A stretch of DNA of 25,510 nucleotides from a virus, in the IMG/VR virus record IMGVR_UViG_3300010379_000051, positions 1 to 25,510 of that record; one strand, 5' to 3'. The translations under genes and the position numbers were made by a program. Every line of letters starts with the position of its first letter. Position 1 is the stretch's first letter. This document shows positions 15,166-22,427 of the stretch, in pieces. The notes below the pieces were generated by a model. The model searched no databases, was not told the DNA's origin, and was given only the letters and a program-made list of their open reading frames with translations.

Positions 15166-15871
15166 AGGTCGGCAGGTAACGCGAGGTGCCGGGCGTCATG
15201 GTCAGGTTGTCCCAGGTCTCGCTCTTGCCGTCGCCCGTGACGAGCAGCTTGACCGTATTGGGCTGCGACCCGGCCGCGACCTGCACCGTGTAGCTGTTGC
15301 CGAAGGTGCCGGGCGTCGGCGCGGCGACGCTGGCCACGAGGGCCTGCTGGGTCACCGACACGCCGCCCAGATGATTGGCCGTAAAGATGGCGCTGATGGT
15401 GGTGGCCGTCACGGCGGTCAGCACGACGTCTTCGGGTCCGACGCCGCCGATGTGGACGGTCTGGCCGACGGTGAAGCCCTCGGTCAGCGGATTGCCCGTC
15501 ATGAGCACGGCCTGCGGAGCGACGTTGGCCGTCACGGCCGCAGCGGTCGTGTCGGTCACGAAGTCCAACAGGTTCAGCGTGGCGAGCTGGGCGTTACCGA
15601 CGCGGACGATGACCACCTGCTTCGCGCCCTGGTTCATGGCCTCGTACACGGCCCACATCCCGGTCAGGAAGTTGGGGTTCGATAGGTTGTCGGCGTCACC
15701 GAAGATGAGCGCGGCCTGCGACGGGTCGGACACGGCCGTCGGGGTCTGCAGCGGCCCACGGGCGAAGGTGCCAACGATGCCGATGATGCTCAGGGCATCG
15801 TCGGGGACCGGGGTGCCCGACGTGTTCTGGAGCACCTCGGGGTAGATGCCTGGGATGATGAAACTGGGCAT
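14915..15871 (-). CDS. tail sheath protein, N-terminal part (frame breaks near 15165)
   Basis: ATG 15871 has AAGGAGA upstream. The protein starts MPSFIIPGIYPEVLQNTSGT and IIGIVGTFARGPLQTPTAVS, the standard sheath N-terminus ('PGvY', 'ivG.a.rGP...P'). It stays coherent for about 235 residues to SRYLPT. After that this frame reads YERQQHAAGRDGWRVAEPAC, Arg/His/Pro-rich and not sheath-like, up to a stop at 14915. The true continuation is in the frame one base further (+1), at 15165. Removing the single T at the junction gives PTMNANSTLL with no other change. So either the sequence carries an indel error, or the gene is broken, or ribosomes shift here; there is no recognisable slippery motif. Confidence 0.85.
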   Translation of the reverse strand: MPSFIIPGIYPEVLQNTSGTPVPDDALSIIGIVGTFARGPLQTPTAVSDPSQAALIFGDADNLSNPNFLTGMWAVYEAMNQGAKQVVIVRVGNAQLATLNLLDFVTDTTAAAVTANVAPQAVLMTGNPLTEGFTVGQTVHIGGVGPEDVVLTAVTATTISAIFTANHLGGVSVTQQALVASVAAPTPGTFGNSYTVQVAAGSQPNTVKLLVTGDGKSETWDNLTMTPGTSRYLPTYERQQHAAGRDGWRVAEPACHPGADGPVRRHQRAGHHRCRLHRRRRAHGHWFLCLGEPGREPARGRWPEQRGRPHRDGRAGQR

Positions 15872-15881
15872 GACCTTCTCC

Positions 15882-16547
15882 TTATGCGGACGGCAAGCTT
15901 ACCAGCTGGCCGTTGTACTTTAAAGTGTACCGTGCAGACATGAGCATCGCTTCAGTTGTCTCCACGTAGTCTCGGACGCGGAGCTCCCACGTCATCACGA
16001 GCCTATAGATGCCTTGTTCCGTGTACTCTGGGTCTTGAGGCTCCCGGCTTTCCAGGAGCTTCAAGTAGATGTAGTCGCCTTTCAGCGTCTTGAGCCGTCC
16101 CGTACCACGTCCGGCCACGTTGAAGAGGTGCGAGAGTTGTGCCAGCATGAGGGTGCGCTCCATGTTGGAGCGCGTGTTCATCTCCGCCTGCATCAGGATT
16201 CTTGCGCGGTAGTATTCCTCCTTGGTCGTGACTTTCATCGTCAGCGGGTCTTGGTCTATCCACTTCTTCTTGATGTGGTAGTCGGGCTTTGGTGCGAACC
16301 CGATAGGCCAAAACGCCAGCGACGGCACGTGCTCCTTTATCCACTTGGGGTCCGGAGGCGCTGGCATCACGCGCCCGGCCTTTTCGGTCTGGTTGAAGAA
16401 CCCCTTCGACAGGATAGGCTTGCCGAGGTCGGTGACCGGAGGCGTCGGGTTGGACGGGTCCGTTACACCAATCTGGAAGCCGATACCTACGATGTTCTGC
16501 TCCATGAAGCCGACGATGGTGCGGAACGCGTCATCCAGGTCTATCAT
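15882..16547 (-). CDS. neck or tail-terminator protein, unassigned
   Basis: 221 residues; ATG overlaps the previous TGA (ATGA). It starts MIDLDDAFRTIVGFMEQNIV and has a middle part rich in Lys, Pro and Trp (KKKWIDQDPLTMKVTTKEEY) followed by a beta region. I recognise no family. Lying between the gpG-like completion protein and the sheath, and opening with a helix like that of tail terminator proteins ('iv..fl...i'), it most likely caps the tail or joins it to the neck. It may equally be a species-specific neck protein. Confidence 0.6.
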   Translation of the reverse strand: MIDLDDAFRTIVGFMEQNIVGIGFQIGVTDPSNPTPPVTDLGKPILSKGFFNQTEKAGRVMPAPPDPKWIKEHVPSLAFWPIGFAPKPDYHIKKKWIDQDPLTMKVTTKEEYYRARILMQAEMNTRSNMERTLMLAQLSHLFNVAGRGTGRLKTLKGDYIYLKLLESREPQDPEYTEQGIYRLVMTWELRVRDYVETTEAMLMSARYTLKYNGQLVSLPSA

Positions 16548-17032
16548 AACGGCCCACCACCCTCGCTATATTTGGCCTCTACCAGAGCTCGCACCAAGGC
16601 CTTTCTGATGCCCTTCTTCATGTCCTCGACTCCCATCCACACGATGGGCCGGACGAACGGACGGGCTGGAACGTTGCGCAGCGGGACTCCGTACTCCATC
16701 CATGCTGCTTTCGTGTCTGTTGCGCCTATCATCTTCTTGACGGGCGAGATGTCGAAGTATTGGATGGAAGCATAGATGTCGCCTTCCTCGAGGAGCGGCG
16801 TGTCGCCGTTCTTCTTCCTGGCGATGGTCTCTGGTTTCAATGGCTCCCAGGGACCGAAAGGACCGCGTGCGCCTTGGTACTCGCCCAGCTGGTCCTGCAT
16901 CTTTACTACCATCTCGGCACAAGCCGTGTTCATGTAGTCGCTCACCACCTCTTCGACTCGGCTTTCGCCTAGTTTGGCAATCCACTTCTGCCATTCGTTC
17001 AGGTTGATGAGGACGACTCGGAACTGGCTCAT
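16544..17032 (-). CDS. tail completion protein, Mu gpG/HK97 gp10-like
   Basis: 162 residues from ATG 17032, which overlaps the upstream TGA (ATGA); the open frame extends further upstream only as out-of-frame overlap with that gene. The pattern is typical of the phage virion morphogenesis family: helical N-terminus, GPWEPLKPETIARKKNGDTP LLEEGDIYASIQYF (about 82-116, two parts), then WMEYGVPLRNVPARPFVRPI (about 129-148) with the 'iPaRPF' motif. Members complete the tail end or neck before head joining. Neighbours are other neck genes, consistent with that role. Confidence 0.75.
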   Translation of the reverse strand: MSQFRVVLINLNEWQKWIAKLGESRVEEVVSDYMNTACAEMVVKMQDQLGEYQGARGPFGPWEPLKPETIARKKNGDTPLLEEGDIYASIQYFDISPVKKMIGATDTKAAWMEYGVPLRNVPARPFVRPIVWMGVEDMKKGIRKALVRALVEAKYSEGGGPL

Positions 17033-17502
17033 GTCTCTTGTACACCTCCCGGCGTCTGTTCCACCTTTCGGCGTGCAACGAAGGTTCGAGCGACCGTGAT
17101 GCTCGAGAAGTCCGTGCGCTTCACCTCGTACACGGTGTAGTCCCACGTGTTCGAGATTGACGTGCCGTCGTCGAGCAGCGAATCGGTAAGGAAGCGCATT
17201 TCATCGAAGTTGACGACCTGGATGTCCGGGTCCACCGTGACGAACAGGTCGCCTCGCTTAATCATGCCGAACTCGGTGGACGCCATCTCGGCATCCGACA
17301 AAGCCCGGACCTTCGCGAGGATGGTCTGCTCAACCGACGGGCGCTGTGGCTTGAGCGAGACTTCCTTCCACGTCTGGTCGATGTCGGCGTCAGCCGGGGC
17401 GCTGAACTTGCGGAGCACGATGAGGTGCTCTGAGCCGGACAACGTTCGGACCGCGTTGTTCGCTTTCACCATCCGAGCGGCGTGCACATCGGAGAGGTTC
17501 AT
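17029..17502 (-). CDS. probable neck/head-tail joining protein
   Basis: 157 residues. I chose ATG 17502, which overlaps the preceding TGA (ATGA); a GTG at 17517 is in frame but lacks an SD. The protein is mainly beta with an early helix (LSDVHAARMVKANNAVRTL) and shows FGMIKRGDLFVTVDPDIQV and WDYTVYEVKRTDFSSITVAR in the second half. Such small beta proteins between capsid and tail genes are usually head-tail stoppers or adaptors. No family signature is certain. Confidence 0.6.
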   Translation of the reverse strand: MNLSDVHAARMVKANNAVRTLSGSEHLIVLRKFSAPADADIDQTWKEVSLKPQRPSVEQTILAKVRALSDAEMASTEFGMIKRGDLFVTVDPDIQVVNFDEMRFLTDSLLDDGTSISNTWDYTVYEVKRTDFSSITVARTFVARRKVEQTPGGVQET

Positions 17503-18254
17503 CCGCGCATACCCCACGTGAGGGAGCCATAGGCCGCAGGCCCGATGTTCGGGTCAGGCGACGAGTGATACGGTAGCTTGATGGACGTGGTCTTGCGCGC
17601 CTTGCCCTGCAGGCGGTACCACAGCACCGAATCAGCGGCCGCGTCGAATGACGCCTCATCCTGCTGAATCTGCTCCAGCAGATTCTTGTGGACCTGCTGG
17701 AGTTGATGTGACTGCTCTTGGATGGAGTAGCTGTAGTAGAGGCCCTGTTCCGCGTCCAGGCTCTTGCGCAGGTGTACCATCGCCGCAAGGATGAGCAGCT
17801 CAAAGAGGTAGTCCGGAATTTGGTCCGGGTCCACTTCGAGCGGCAAGCGGGACTCCACCATGGTGATGGCGTGAGGTTGGCATGCCGCGAACACGTCCCA
17901 ATCGCTGAACACGCGCCACGTGAAGGACGCGTGCACCACGTCGGTATCGAGCAGGGCATTCGCGAAGGTGACCTGCCCGAAGCGGTTGATGCTCAAGGCG
18001 TCCGGCGTGTTTTCAAAGAGCGTAGCGCCATCGGCGGTCCAGCCGGACGGGAAAATCCGGCGGTTGACGTACACCACAACGGGCGCGGCCTTGGGGCCTA
18101 CGTTCCAGTCCTTGTACTTCGAAGCGTACACCAGCTTCTTGCCATCCACCGAGGTCAGCGGGATTTCCTTGACCTCAAGCCGCTGTAACCCACCGCACCT
18201 GCGGTGTACCGCAGGCACGAGGTCTTGGAGGGTGTACAGCGGCTTGGTTCCCAC
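17499..18254 (-). CDS. probable head completion/neck protein
   Basis: 251 residues from GTG 18254, three bases after the TAA of the preceding gene. The SD is poor, so translation is probably coupled. The N-terminal part is beta-rich (RLEVKEIPLTSVDGKKLVYA, VVVYVNRRIFPSGWTADGAT) and the second half helical (YLFELLILAAMVHLRKSLDA, YSIQEQSHQLQQVHKNLLEQ). A beta domain joined to helices, and its place between capsid and tail-completion genes, suggest a neck or adaptor role. I recognise no family. Confidence 0.6.
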   Translation of the reverse strand: MGTKPLYTLQDLVPAVHRRCGGLQRLEVKEIPLTSVDGKKLVYASKYKDWNVGPKAAPVVVYVNRRIFPSGWTADGATLFENTPDALSINRFGQVTFANALLDTDVVHASFTWRVFSDWDVFAACQPHAITMVESRLPLEVDPDQIPDYLFELLILAAMVHLRKSLDAEQGLYYSYSIQEQSHQLQQVHKNLLEQIQQDEASFDAAADSVLWYRLQGKARKTTSIKLPYHSSPDPNIGPAAYGSLTWGMRG

Positions 18255-18257
18255 GGC

Positions 18258-19031
18258 TTAGACCGCCGGAGGAGTCGTCTGGACCACCACGGGAGCCACG
18301 GGAGCGGCCACGGGAGCCACCGTGGCGGCGTTGGCGGCTGCCTGGGCGGCCAGGGCCGCGAACGGGTCCGGAGATACCACGGCGGCCGCAGGAGCGGTAT
18401 CCGTGGTGGCCGGGGCGGGTTCCGTGGTCGGCTCGGCGGCCGGGGTGCCGTCGCTGGGAGCGCCACCAGCAGCCAACCGGGCGGCTTCCTTGGCTTCAGC
18501 CTCGGCCTGGGTCTTCTGGGCCAGCTCCAGGTCGGCGGCCTCTTGGTCGGCCTTGGCCTTGACGGCAGCCGCGTCGGCGTCGTTCTTGGCCTTCAGGTCG
18601 GCGGCGGCCTTGGCGTCGGCGGCCAGCTTGGCGATGGCGGCCAGCTTCTCAGCGATGGCCTTGCCCACCTCGTTCTGCTGATCCTTGACCGCCTTTATCT
18701 TGGCGATGAGGTCGGCGGTCTCGCGCTTGTCGCCCGATTTCTCGATGCGCTCTTCGAAGCCGACGACTTGGTTGATGAGGCCCTGCAGACGAGCGTTCAG
18801 CTCGTCGATTTCCTTCTGCAGGCGTTGCGGCTCCGACAGCACGGTGCCCAGCTGGAAATAGTCGTCCAGGTCCAACACCTTGCCGGACAGGACGGCCGCC
18901 TTCAGCTTGCCGGGGCGGATGTGGGACCCGTGGCGCGAGTCGAGGTCTTTGACCTCGTGCGCGGTCCACGAACTATCGGAGGCAGGGTCTTCGAAGTGCC
19001 TTCCGTTGGCTTCCTTGAATCGCAGAGGCAT
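18258..19031 (-). CDS. Ala-rich coiled-coil protein of unknown function
   Basis: 257 residues. ATG 19031 is preceded by GGAGGAA at ideal spacing; an in-frame TTG five codons earlier overlaps that SD. The first ~70 residues are a folded-looking domain (MPLRFKEANGRHFEDPASDS, HIRPGKLKAAVLSGKVLDLD). Residues about 75-190 are a heptad-like Ala/Lys/Glu/Asp helix (LQKEIDELNARLQGLINQVV, then AEKLAAIAKLAADAKAAADL). The last ~60 residues are Pro/Ala/Thr-rich and probably disordered. It sits between the zinc protein and the neck genes. Candidates are a second scaffold-like or head fibre protein; nothing is diagnostic. Confidence 0.65.
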   Translation of the reverse strand: MPLRFKEANGRHFEDPASDSSWTAHEVKDLDSRHGSHIRPGKLKAAVLSGKVLDLDDYFQLGTVLSEPQRLQKEIDELNARLQGLINQVVGFEERIEKSGDKRETADLIAKIKAVKDQQNEVGKAIAEKLAAIAKLAADAKAAADLKAKNDADAAAVKAKADQEAADLELAQKTQAEAEAKEAARLAAGGAPSDGTPAAEPTTEPAPATTDTAPAAAVVSPDPFAALAAQAAANAATVAPVAAPVAPVVVQTTPPAV

Positions 19032-19052
19032 GACGCCTTCCTCCAAATCGGC

Positions 19053-19229
19053 CTATTCGCCCTGGTGTTCTAGGGTGATAGGCACGTTGCTGATTTCGTT
19101 GACCGAAGCGGTGACGATGGAAGTCCGCGACTCGCGCTCACACTTGTGACTGCAGAAACAGCCACCGTCGGTACGGATGCAATCCGGGCCGCAGGGCTTT
19201 TTGCAGACGTCGCAGACTTGCGTGGTCAT
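19053..19229 (-). CDS. small Cys-rich putative zinc-ribbon protein
   Basis: 58 residues from ATG 19229, with TGAGG nine bases upstream; that SD decides the start over an in-frame TTG four codons earlier. The N-terminal half holds seven cysteines: CDVCKKPCGPDC (6, 9, 13, 17) and CFCSHKC (24, 26, 30, plus His28). The spacing and the FCSHKC ending resemble TRASH/MYM-type zinc ribbons, which bind metal and often protein or nucleic acid. The C-terminal half is Thr/Val-rich and lacks motifs. It lies just after the capsid gene and behind a possible terminator, so it may be made at lower level. Ends in TAG. Confidence 0.6.
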   Translation of the reverse strand: MTTQVCDVCKKPCGPDCIRTDGGCFCSHKCERESRTSIVTASVNEISNVPITLEHQGE

Positions 19230-19239
19230 CGCTTGCCTC

Positions 19240-19267
19240 AAAAAGGTGCCAGTTTTCGACTACTGGC
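19240..19267 (-). terminator. possible intrinsic terminator downstream of the capsid gene
   Basis: On the minus strand GCCAGT (19267-19262), an eight-base loop and ACTGGC (19253-19248) form a perfect six-pair stem, followed after three bases by TTTTT (19244-19240). It lies 20 bases after the capsid TAG and just before the SD of the zinc-ribbon gene. The stem is short, so partial termination is more likely than full. Confidence 0.55.
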
Positions 19268-19286
19268 GAAGTCAATACGTTCAGAC

Positions 19287-20198
19287 CTAGAAGTTGTAGG
19301 CCTGGATTCGCAGCGCAGCGTTCGCGTTCCGGAAGAACGGGCACACGCGCTGGTACACCAGCCACTTCATCAGGCGACCGTCCAAGGTCGGCTGAACGGT
19401 CAACGGCTCGCGCTCCACGAGGCGGCCGAGCTCCACTGAGTCCATGACCCAGATGGAACCCGTATCCACGAGAGGCGACCAGATGACGTTCAGGCCCAGA
19501 GCGCTCTTGAGCACACCCGTCTCCTGCACTTCGCGGGTGCCGAAGTTGAGGTAGAACAGGAAGGCTTGCTGAGAGCTCAGGATGCCCAGCTGATAGGGGT
19601 TCATCAGCAGGGTATCGGGCTTGTAGGACTTCTGACGGAGGTAGCCCGAGACCTTCAGCAGGTCCGAAGCCGTCGGGTCAACGCCGCTCGGGAGCTGGTA
19701 CAGCCCCGTCGAGGCATTGAACGCCGGGTTCGGGCCAGGAGCAGGCACCCCGTTAGGGGCGATTGCTTGGTCGAAGAGCCGCAGGAACTCCAGGTCCTCC
19801 TTGACCGCCATCTCGCGCCCGGCATCGTTGAGGATGTCGGCGGCCGCGTCGAACTGAGCATCGAGCAGGTCAGCCATGTGGATTTCGGGATGGACTTCGA
19901 AATCGTAAGGCGTGACGATGACCCAGGGGTAGCGCACGATTTGGTCGATTTCCTCGCCGTAGCGGGGGATGACCAAGGCGCGCTGACGAGCTTTGCGCTG
20001 GTAACGGTAGGAAGGTCCATTGTCGAAGCGATCGATCTGGAACAGCTTACGTCCGAAGCTGTCTTCGATCATCGTCTCGGCGATGGGCAGGATCGCGGCC
20101 TGAGCCATGTGCTGAGCGAACTCAGTCTGGCTCATTTCCGCTTGCGCCATCATCAGAAGGTTGAACTTCTCCTGATTGCTTAGCACTTTATTGTTCAT
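19287..20198 (-). CDS. major capsid protein, HK97-fold (probable)
   Basis: 303 residues with the extended ribosome site GGAGGTGA before ATG 20198. The order of elements matches HK97-fold capsid proteins of the shorter type: an N-terminal helix (LLMMAQAEMSQTEFAQHMAQ), a beta segment (FQIDRFDNGPSYRYQRKARQ), an E-loop-like stretch, then the spine-helix and P-domain region (ADLLDAQFDAAADILNDAGR, EMAVKEDLEFLRLFDQAI). A second domain has YKPDTLLMNPYQLGILSSQQ and the closing FGTREVQETGVLKSALGLNV, MDSVELGRLVEREPLTVQP. Phage context is strong: protease, scaffold-like and decoration-like genes just upstream and neck genes downstream. Ends in TAG, with an in-frame TGA two codons further. Confidence 0.8.
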   Translation of the reverse strand: MNNKVLSNQEKFNLLMMAQAEMSQTEFAQHMAQAAILPIAETMIEDSFGRKLFQIDRFDNGPSYRYQRKARQRALVIPRYGEEIDQIVRYPWVIVTPYDFEVHPEIHMADLLDAQFDAAADILNDAGREMAVKEDLEFLRLFDQAIAPNGVPAPGPNPAFNASTGLYQLPSGVDPTASDLLKVSGYLRQKSYKPDTLLMNPYQLGILSSQQAFLFYLNFGTREVQETGVLKSALGLNVIWSPLVDTGSIWVMDSVELGRLVEREPLTVQPTLDGRLMKWLVYQRVCPFFRNANAALRIQAYNF

Positions 20199-20203
20199 GA
20201 TGT

Positions 20204-20226
20204 TTCACCTCCTCTCATTTGAGATT
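20204..20226 (-). promoter_or_regulatory. capsid-gene ribosome-binding leader, copy 3 (major capsid gene)
   Basis: The minus strand reads AATCTCAAATGAGAGG followed by AGGTGAA. TCTC and GAGA can pair around an AAAT loop, and GGAGGTGA right after is an eight-base match to the 16S anti-SD. The same leader stands before the decoration-like and scaffold-like genes. The loop differs (AAAT here, AAC there) while both stem arms are kept, which supports a real hairpin. Confidence 0.7.
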
Positions 20227-20263
20227 GGTTCAGGACGATTTCATCGCCCTAAGCAGCGCCTTG

Positions 20264-20770
20264 TTAGGCGTTGTACTGCACGACGGTCGTGTCGATTTCG
20301 GCCTCGATGGGAGCACCAGCGACGCCACCGTTCGACACGCGGCACAGACCGATGGTCGGGTCCGTGTTGCCGCCGGGCCGGGTGCGCAGCGAACCTGCGA
20401 CGGTGCCGACCACCAGCTCATCGCCAGCGGCCACCACTCCTTGCACGTTCACCACGTAGAAGCGGCCCTTCTTGTACACGCCGATGGGGTCACCCGCCTG
20501 CGGCTTGTAGCCGTACAAGCCCGTGGAGTTGACCACGGCCTCGTAGGCAGCGAAGCCAGCCGGACGGAACCCGTCATCCGCGACAGCGGGTTGCACGACG
20601 TTCGCGCCGTTGTAGCTCAGCAGGTCGCCGAGGGCAACGGGCGCGGTGATGGCAGAGCTCAGGACGTTCTGCGCCTCCGTGTGGAGGACGTAGATTTCCC
20701 GGAACTTGCTCACCGGACCGAAGCCGACGCCGATTTGGGGGCTGGGCTGTTGCACGTTTGCTTGAGTCAT
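20264..20770 (-). CDS. capsid decoration-like protein
   Basis: 168 residues from ATG 20770 behind the shared GGAGGTGA leader. After a short tail it is a string of beta segments: ITAPVALGDLLSYNGANVVQ, DPIGVYKKGRFYVVNVQGVV, AAGDELVVGTVAGSLRTRPG, PTIGLCRVSNGGVAGAPIEA, ending EIDTTVVQYNA. The repeating 'Gd.v....G...v....v.aGd.l' layout recalls DUF2190-type cement or decoration proteins, which often precede or follow the major capsid gene. High predicted expression (perfect SD) agrees with a stoichiometric capsid component. The gene's stop lies in a five-pair hairpin (20257-20270). Family assignment is by layout, not by exact motif. Confidence 0.65.
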   Translation of the reverse strand: MTQANVQQPSPQIGVGFGPVSKFREIYVLHTEAQNVLSSAITAPVALGDLLSYNGANVVQPAVADDGFRPAGFAAYEAVVNSTGLYGYKPQAGDPIGVYKKGRFYVVNVQGVVAAGDELVVGTVAGSLRTRPGGNTDPTIGLCRVSNGGVAGAPIEAEIDTTVVQYNA

Positions 20771-20775
20771 TGGAA

Positions 20776-20797
20776 TTCACCTCCTCTCGTTGAGATT
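20776..20797 (-). promoter_or_regulatory. capsid-gene ribosome-binding leader, copy 2 (decoration-like gene)
   Basis: The minus strand reads AATCTCAACGAGAGG followed by AGGTGAA: a TCTC/GAGA stem with AAC loop and the extended SD GGAGGTGA, five bases before ATG 20770. It is identical over its length to the copy before the scaffold-like gene. Confidence 0.7.
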
Positions 20798-20829
20798 TCA
20801 GGACTGACAGCAGCCCTTGAAAGTGATGC

Positions 20830-21696
20830 TTAGCGCCGGAACAGCCCGGTCAGGTCGGTCGCCTTCACGGCCGACGCGGTGGCGAGGTTGCCTCCGTTAG
20901 GAGCCTTGCCGCCCAGGACCACGACCTTCTTACCGTTCTTGCCGTCAGCAGCGGCCTTCTGGTCGAAGCTGACGGTGGCGCGAGCGATGGCGTCACGCGA
21001 GCCTGCGCCGTTGGCCGCTTGGGCCTTCGGTTCGGGCTTCGTGCTGGCGGTGGCCAGCTTGGACTCCGCTTCGGCCAGCTTGGCCTTGAGCGCCTCGATT
21101 TCGGCTTTCGCCGACGCCGTGGCAGTGCTCTCGGATTCGGCCTTCGCCTTAGCTTCGGCCTCCGCCTTCGCGGTGGCTTCAGCAGCCGCCTTAGCCTCAG
21201 CCTCGGCTTTCGCCTTGGCCTCAGCCTCGGCTTTCGCCGAACCTTCGCCATTGTCGAAGGCGGCCTTGTCCTCGGCGTCAGCCTTGGCTTTCGCCTCGGC
21301 CTCTTCCTTCTCTTTGGCTTCCTTCTCCATGGCCGCCTTGTCCTCAGCGGCCTTGTCCTCGGCCTCCGCAGCAGCGGTGGCCATGGCCTGCTTGTCGCCG
21401 TCGTCGTACATCTCAGCCTCGGCCTTCACGGCCGCCTTCTTGGCATCGATGAAGGACGCGTGGCAAGCGTCCACGTGCTCACGCGACGCGGACAGCTCGT
21501 CGGGGTCGACGGTGTCCTTGTGCATGTGCGAGTAGTGCTTGACTTCGGCTTCGGCGTAGGCCTGCTTGGCCTTGCTCAGGGCTTCGAGCGCCTTCTGGTG
21601 GGCTTCCTTCTTCGCCGAGGCATCGGCTTTCGCCATGCCCGACGCGGTCGCCAACCGGACGGTGCCAGTGCCCTTGTCTATCGCAACAGTTGTCAT
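20830..21696 (-). CDS. scaffold-like Ala/Lys/Glu coiled-coil protein
   Basis: 288 residues from ATG 21696; a GTG three codons earlier is inside the SD and is rejected. About residues 20-220 are a low-complexity charged helix (KKEAHQKALEALSKAKQAYA, AEAKAKAEAEAKAAAEATAK, then AKAEIEALKAKLAEAESKLA). The C-terminal ~70 residues change to a mixed segment rich in Gly/Ala (DAIARATVSFDQKAAADGKN, KKVVVLGGKAPNGGNLATA) ending DLTGLFRR. Long helical charged proteins between protease and capsid genes are usually scaffolds, and a distinct short C-terminus often binds the capsid protein. The repetitive codons also create long false frames on the other strand. Confidence 0.65.
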   Translation of the reverse strand: MTTVAIDKGTGTVRLATASGMAKADASAKKEAHQKALEALSKAKQAYAEAEVKHYSHMHKDTVDPDELSASREHVDACHASFIDAKKAAVKAEAEMYDDGDKQAMATAAAEAEDKAAEDKAAMEKEAKEKEEAEAKAKADAEDKAAFDNGEGSAKAEAEAKAKAEAEAKAAAEATAKAEAEAKAKAESESTATASAKAEIEALKAKLAEAESKLATASTKPEPKAQAANGAGSRDAIARATVSFDQKAAADGKNGKKVVVLGGKAPNGGNLATASAVKATDLTGLFRR

Positions 21697-21699
21697 GTG

Positions 21700-21722
21700 T
21701 TTCACCTCCTCTCGTTGAGATT
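21700..21722 (-). promoter_or_regulatory. capsid-gene ribosome-binding leader, copy 1 (scaffold-like gene)
   Basis: The minus strand reads AATCTCAACGAGAGG followed by AGGTGAAA, with a TCTC/GAGA stem and the SD GGAGGTGA, six bases before ATG 21696. The first bases overlap the stop region of the protease gene (TAA at 21721-21723). Confidence 0.7.
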
Positions 21723-22425
21723 ACTTCTTGCTCGGCAAGAAGCTGCCGGGAACTTCCACCTTAGAAGACCCAACGGCAATCACGGTGGACTTCGCATTGG
21801 CTTCAGCCCTGGCTCCGCCTTCGTGAGGAATGGCGTCGATATCCGCATCGACGTCGGCTGGAATGCGGGTGAGCGCACCGCCCTTGAAGTTGAGTCCGCG
21901 CAGCACGCGGCCCTCGTGGCCGACCACGCCGTGGGCGAACTTGACCTCCATCGACACCTTGGCGTATCCCAGGCGCGACCCACGGGCGACTTTGAACGCC
22001 ACGTCGGGGTAGAGGCCACGGTAGATGACGCCAGCGCACTTAATGAAGGGCTTCTCTCCGACAGGCGGGTTCTTGATGAGCACGCTGTCGTAGATGTCGC
22101 CGACGATGGCCGGGAAGCCGAAGTTGTGGTCGTAATCGATAGGCTCATCGATGGGAGTGCGCCACGCAGGCATCGTGCCCTTGCCCGGCTTCTCCACATC
22201 CTTCTCCATCTCTTCGAGGAGGAAGATGTCCTTGTTCGTGTTCCGGCCGACGTGGCAGAGCTTGAAGGCGAAGTACAGGAAGTCGTCTTCCTTGACCTCG
22301 CGCCCAATGGCCATCTTCATCTGCTCGCCCATGAACAGATGGTCCTTTTGGGCACCGTTGAGCGACGCAACCGCCATGTTGGTGTCGATGAGCGAAATCG
22401 GCGAGTAGATGCGCAGTGCTTCCAC
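21721..22425 (-). CDS. probable prohead maturation protease
   Basis: 234 residues. I chose GTG 22425, two bases after the TAA of the upstream gene and with AAGAG 11 bases before; an ATG 16 codons later (MAVASLNG) has no SD. The core has DYDHNFGFPAIVGDIYDSVL (His100), then FIKCAGVIYRGLYPDVAFKV and YAKVSMEVKF (Ser158), ending VLRGLNFKGGALTRIPADVD. The His - about 58 residues - Ser in a 'vSmE' strand, followed by 'l.gi.ftG.AL...PA', is the pattern of capsid proteases of the T4 gp21/HK97 clan. These enzymes trim scaffold and capsid protein in the prohead. Adjacent scaffold-like, decoration-like and capsid genes support this. The third catalytic residue is not certain from sequence. Confidence 0.68.
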   Translation of the reverse strand: MEALRIYSPISLIDTNMAVASLNGAQKDHLFMGEQMKMAIGREVKEDDFLYFAFKLCHVGRNTNKDIFLLEEMEKDVEKPGKGTMPAWRTPIDEPIDYDHNFGFPAIVGDIYDSVLIKNPPVGEKPFIKCAGVIYRGLYPDVAFKVARGSRLGYAKVSMEVKFAHGVVGHEGRVLRGLNFKGGALTRIPADVDADIDAIPHEGGARAEANAKSTVIAVGSSKVEVPGSFLPSKK

Positions 22426-22427
22426 GG

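Noticed and set aside
17033-17146. N-terminal extension of the gpG-like frame by 38 residues
   Set aside because: It overlaps the neck gene and has a non-coding composition; the ATG at 17032 makes a normal ATGA overlap.
20257-20270. Hairpin at the decoration-like gene stop as a terminator
   Set aside because: The stem has only five pairs and is not followed by a T-run.
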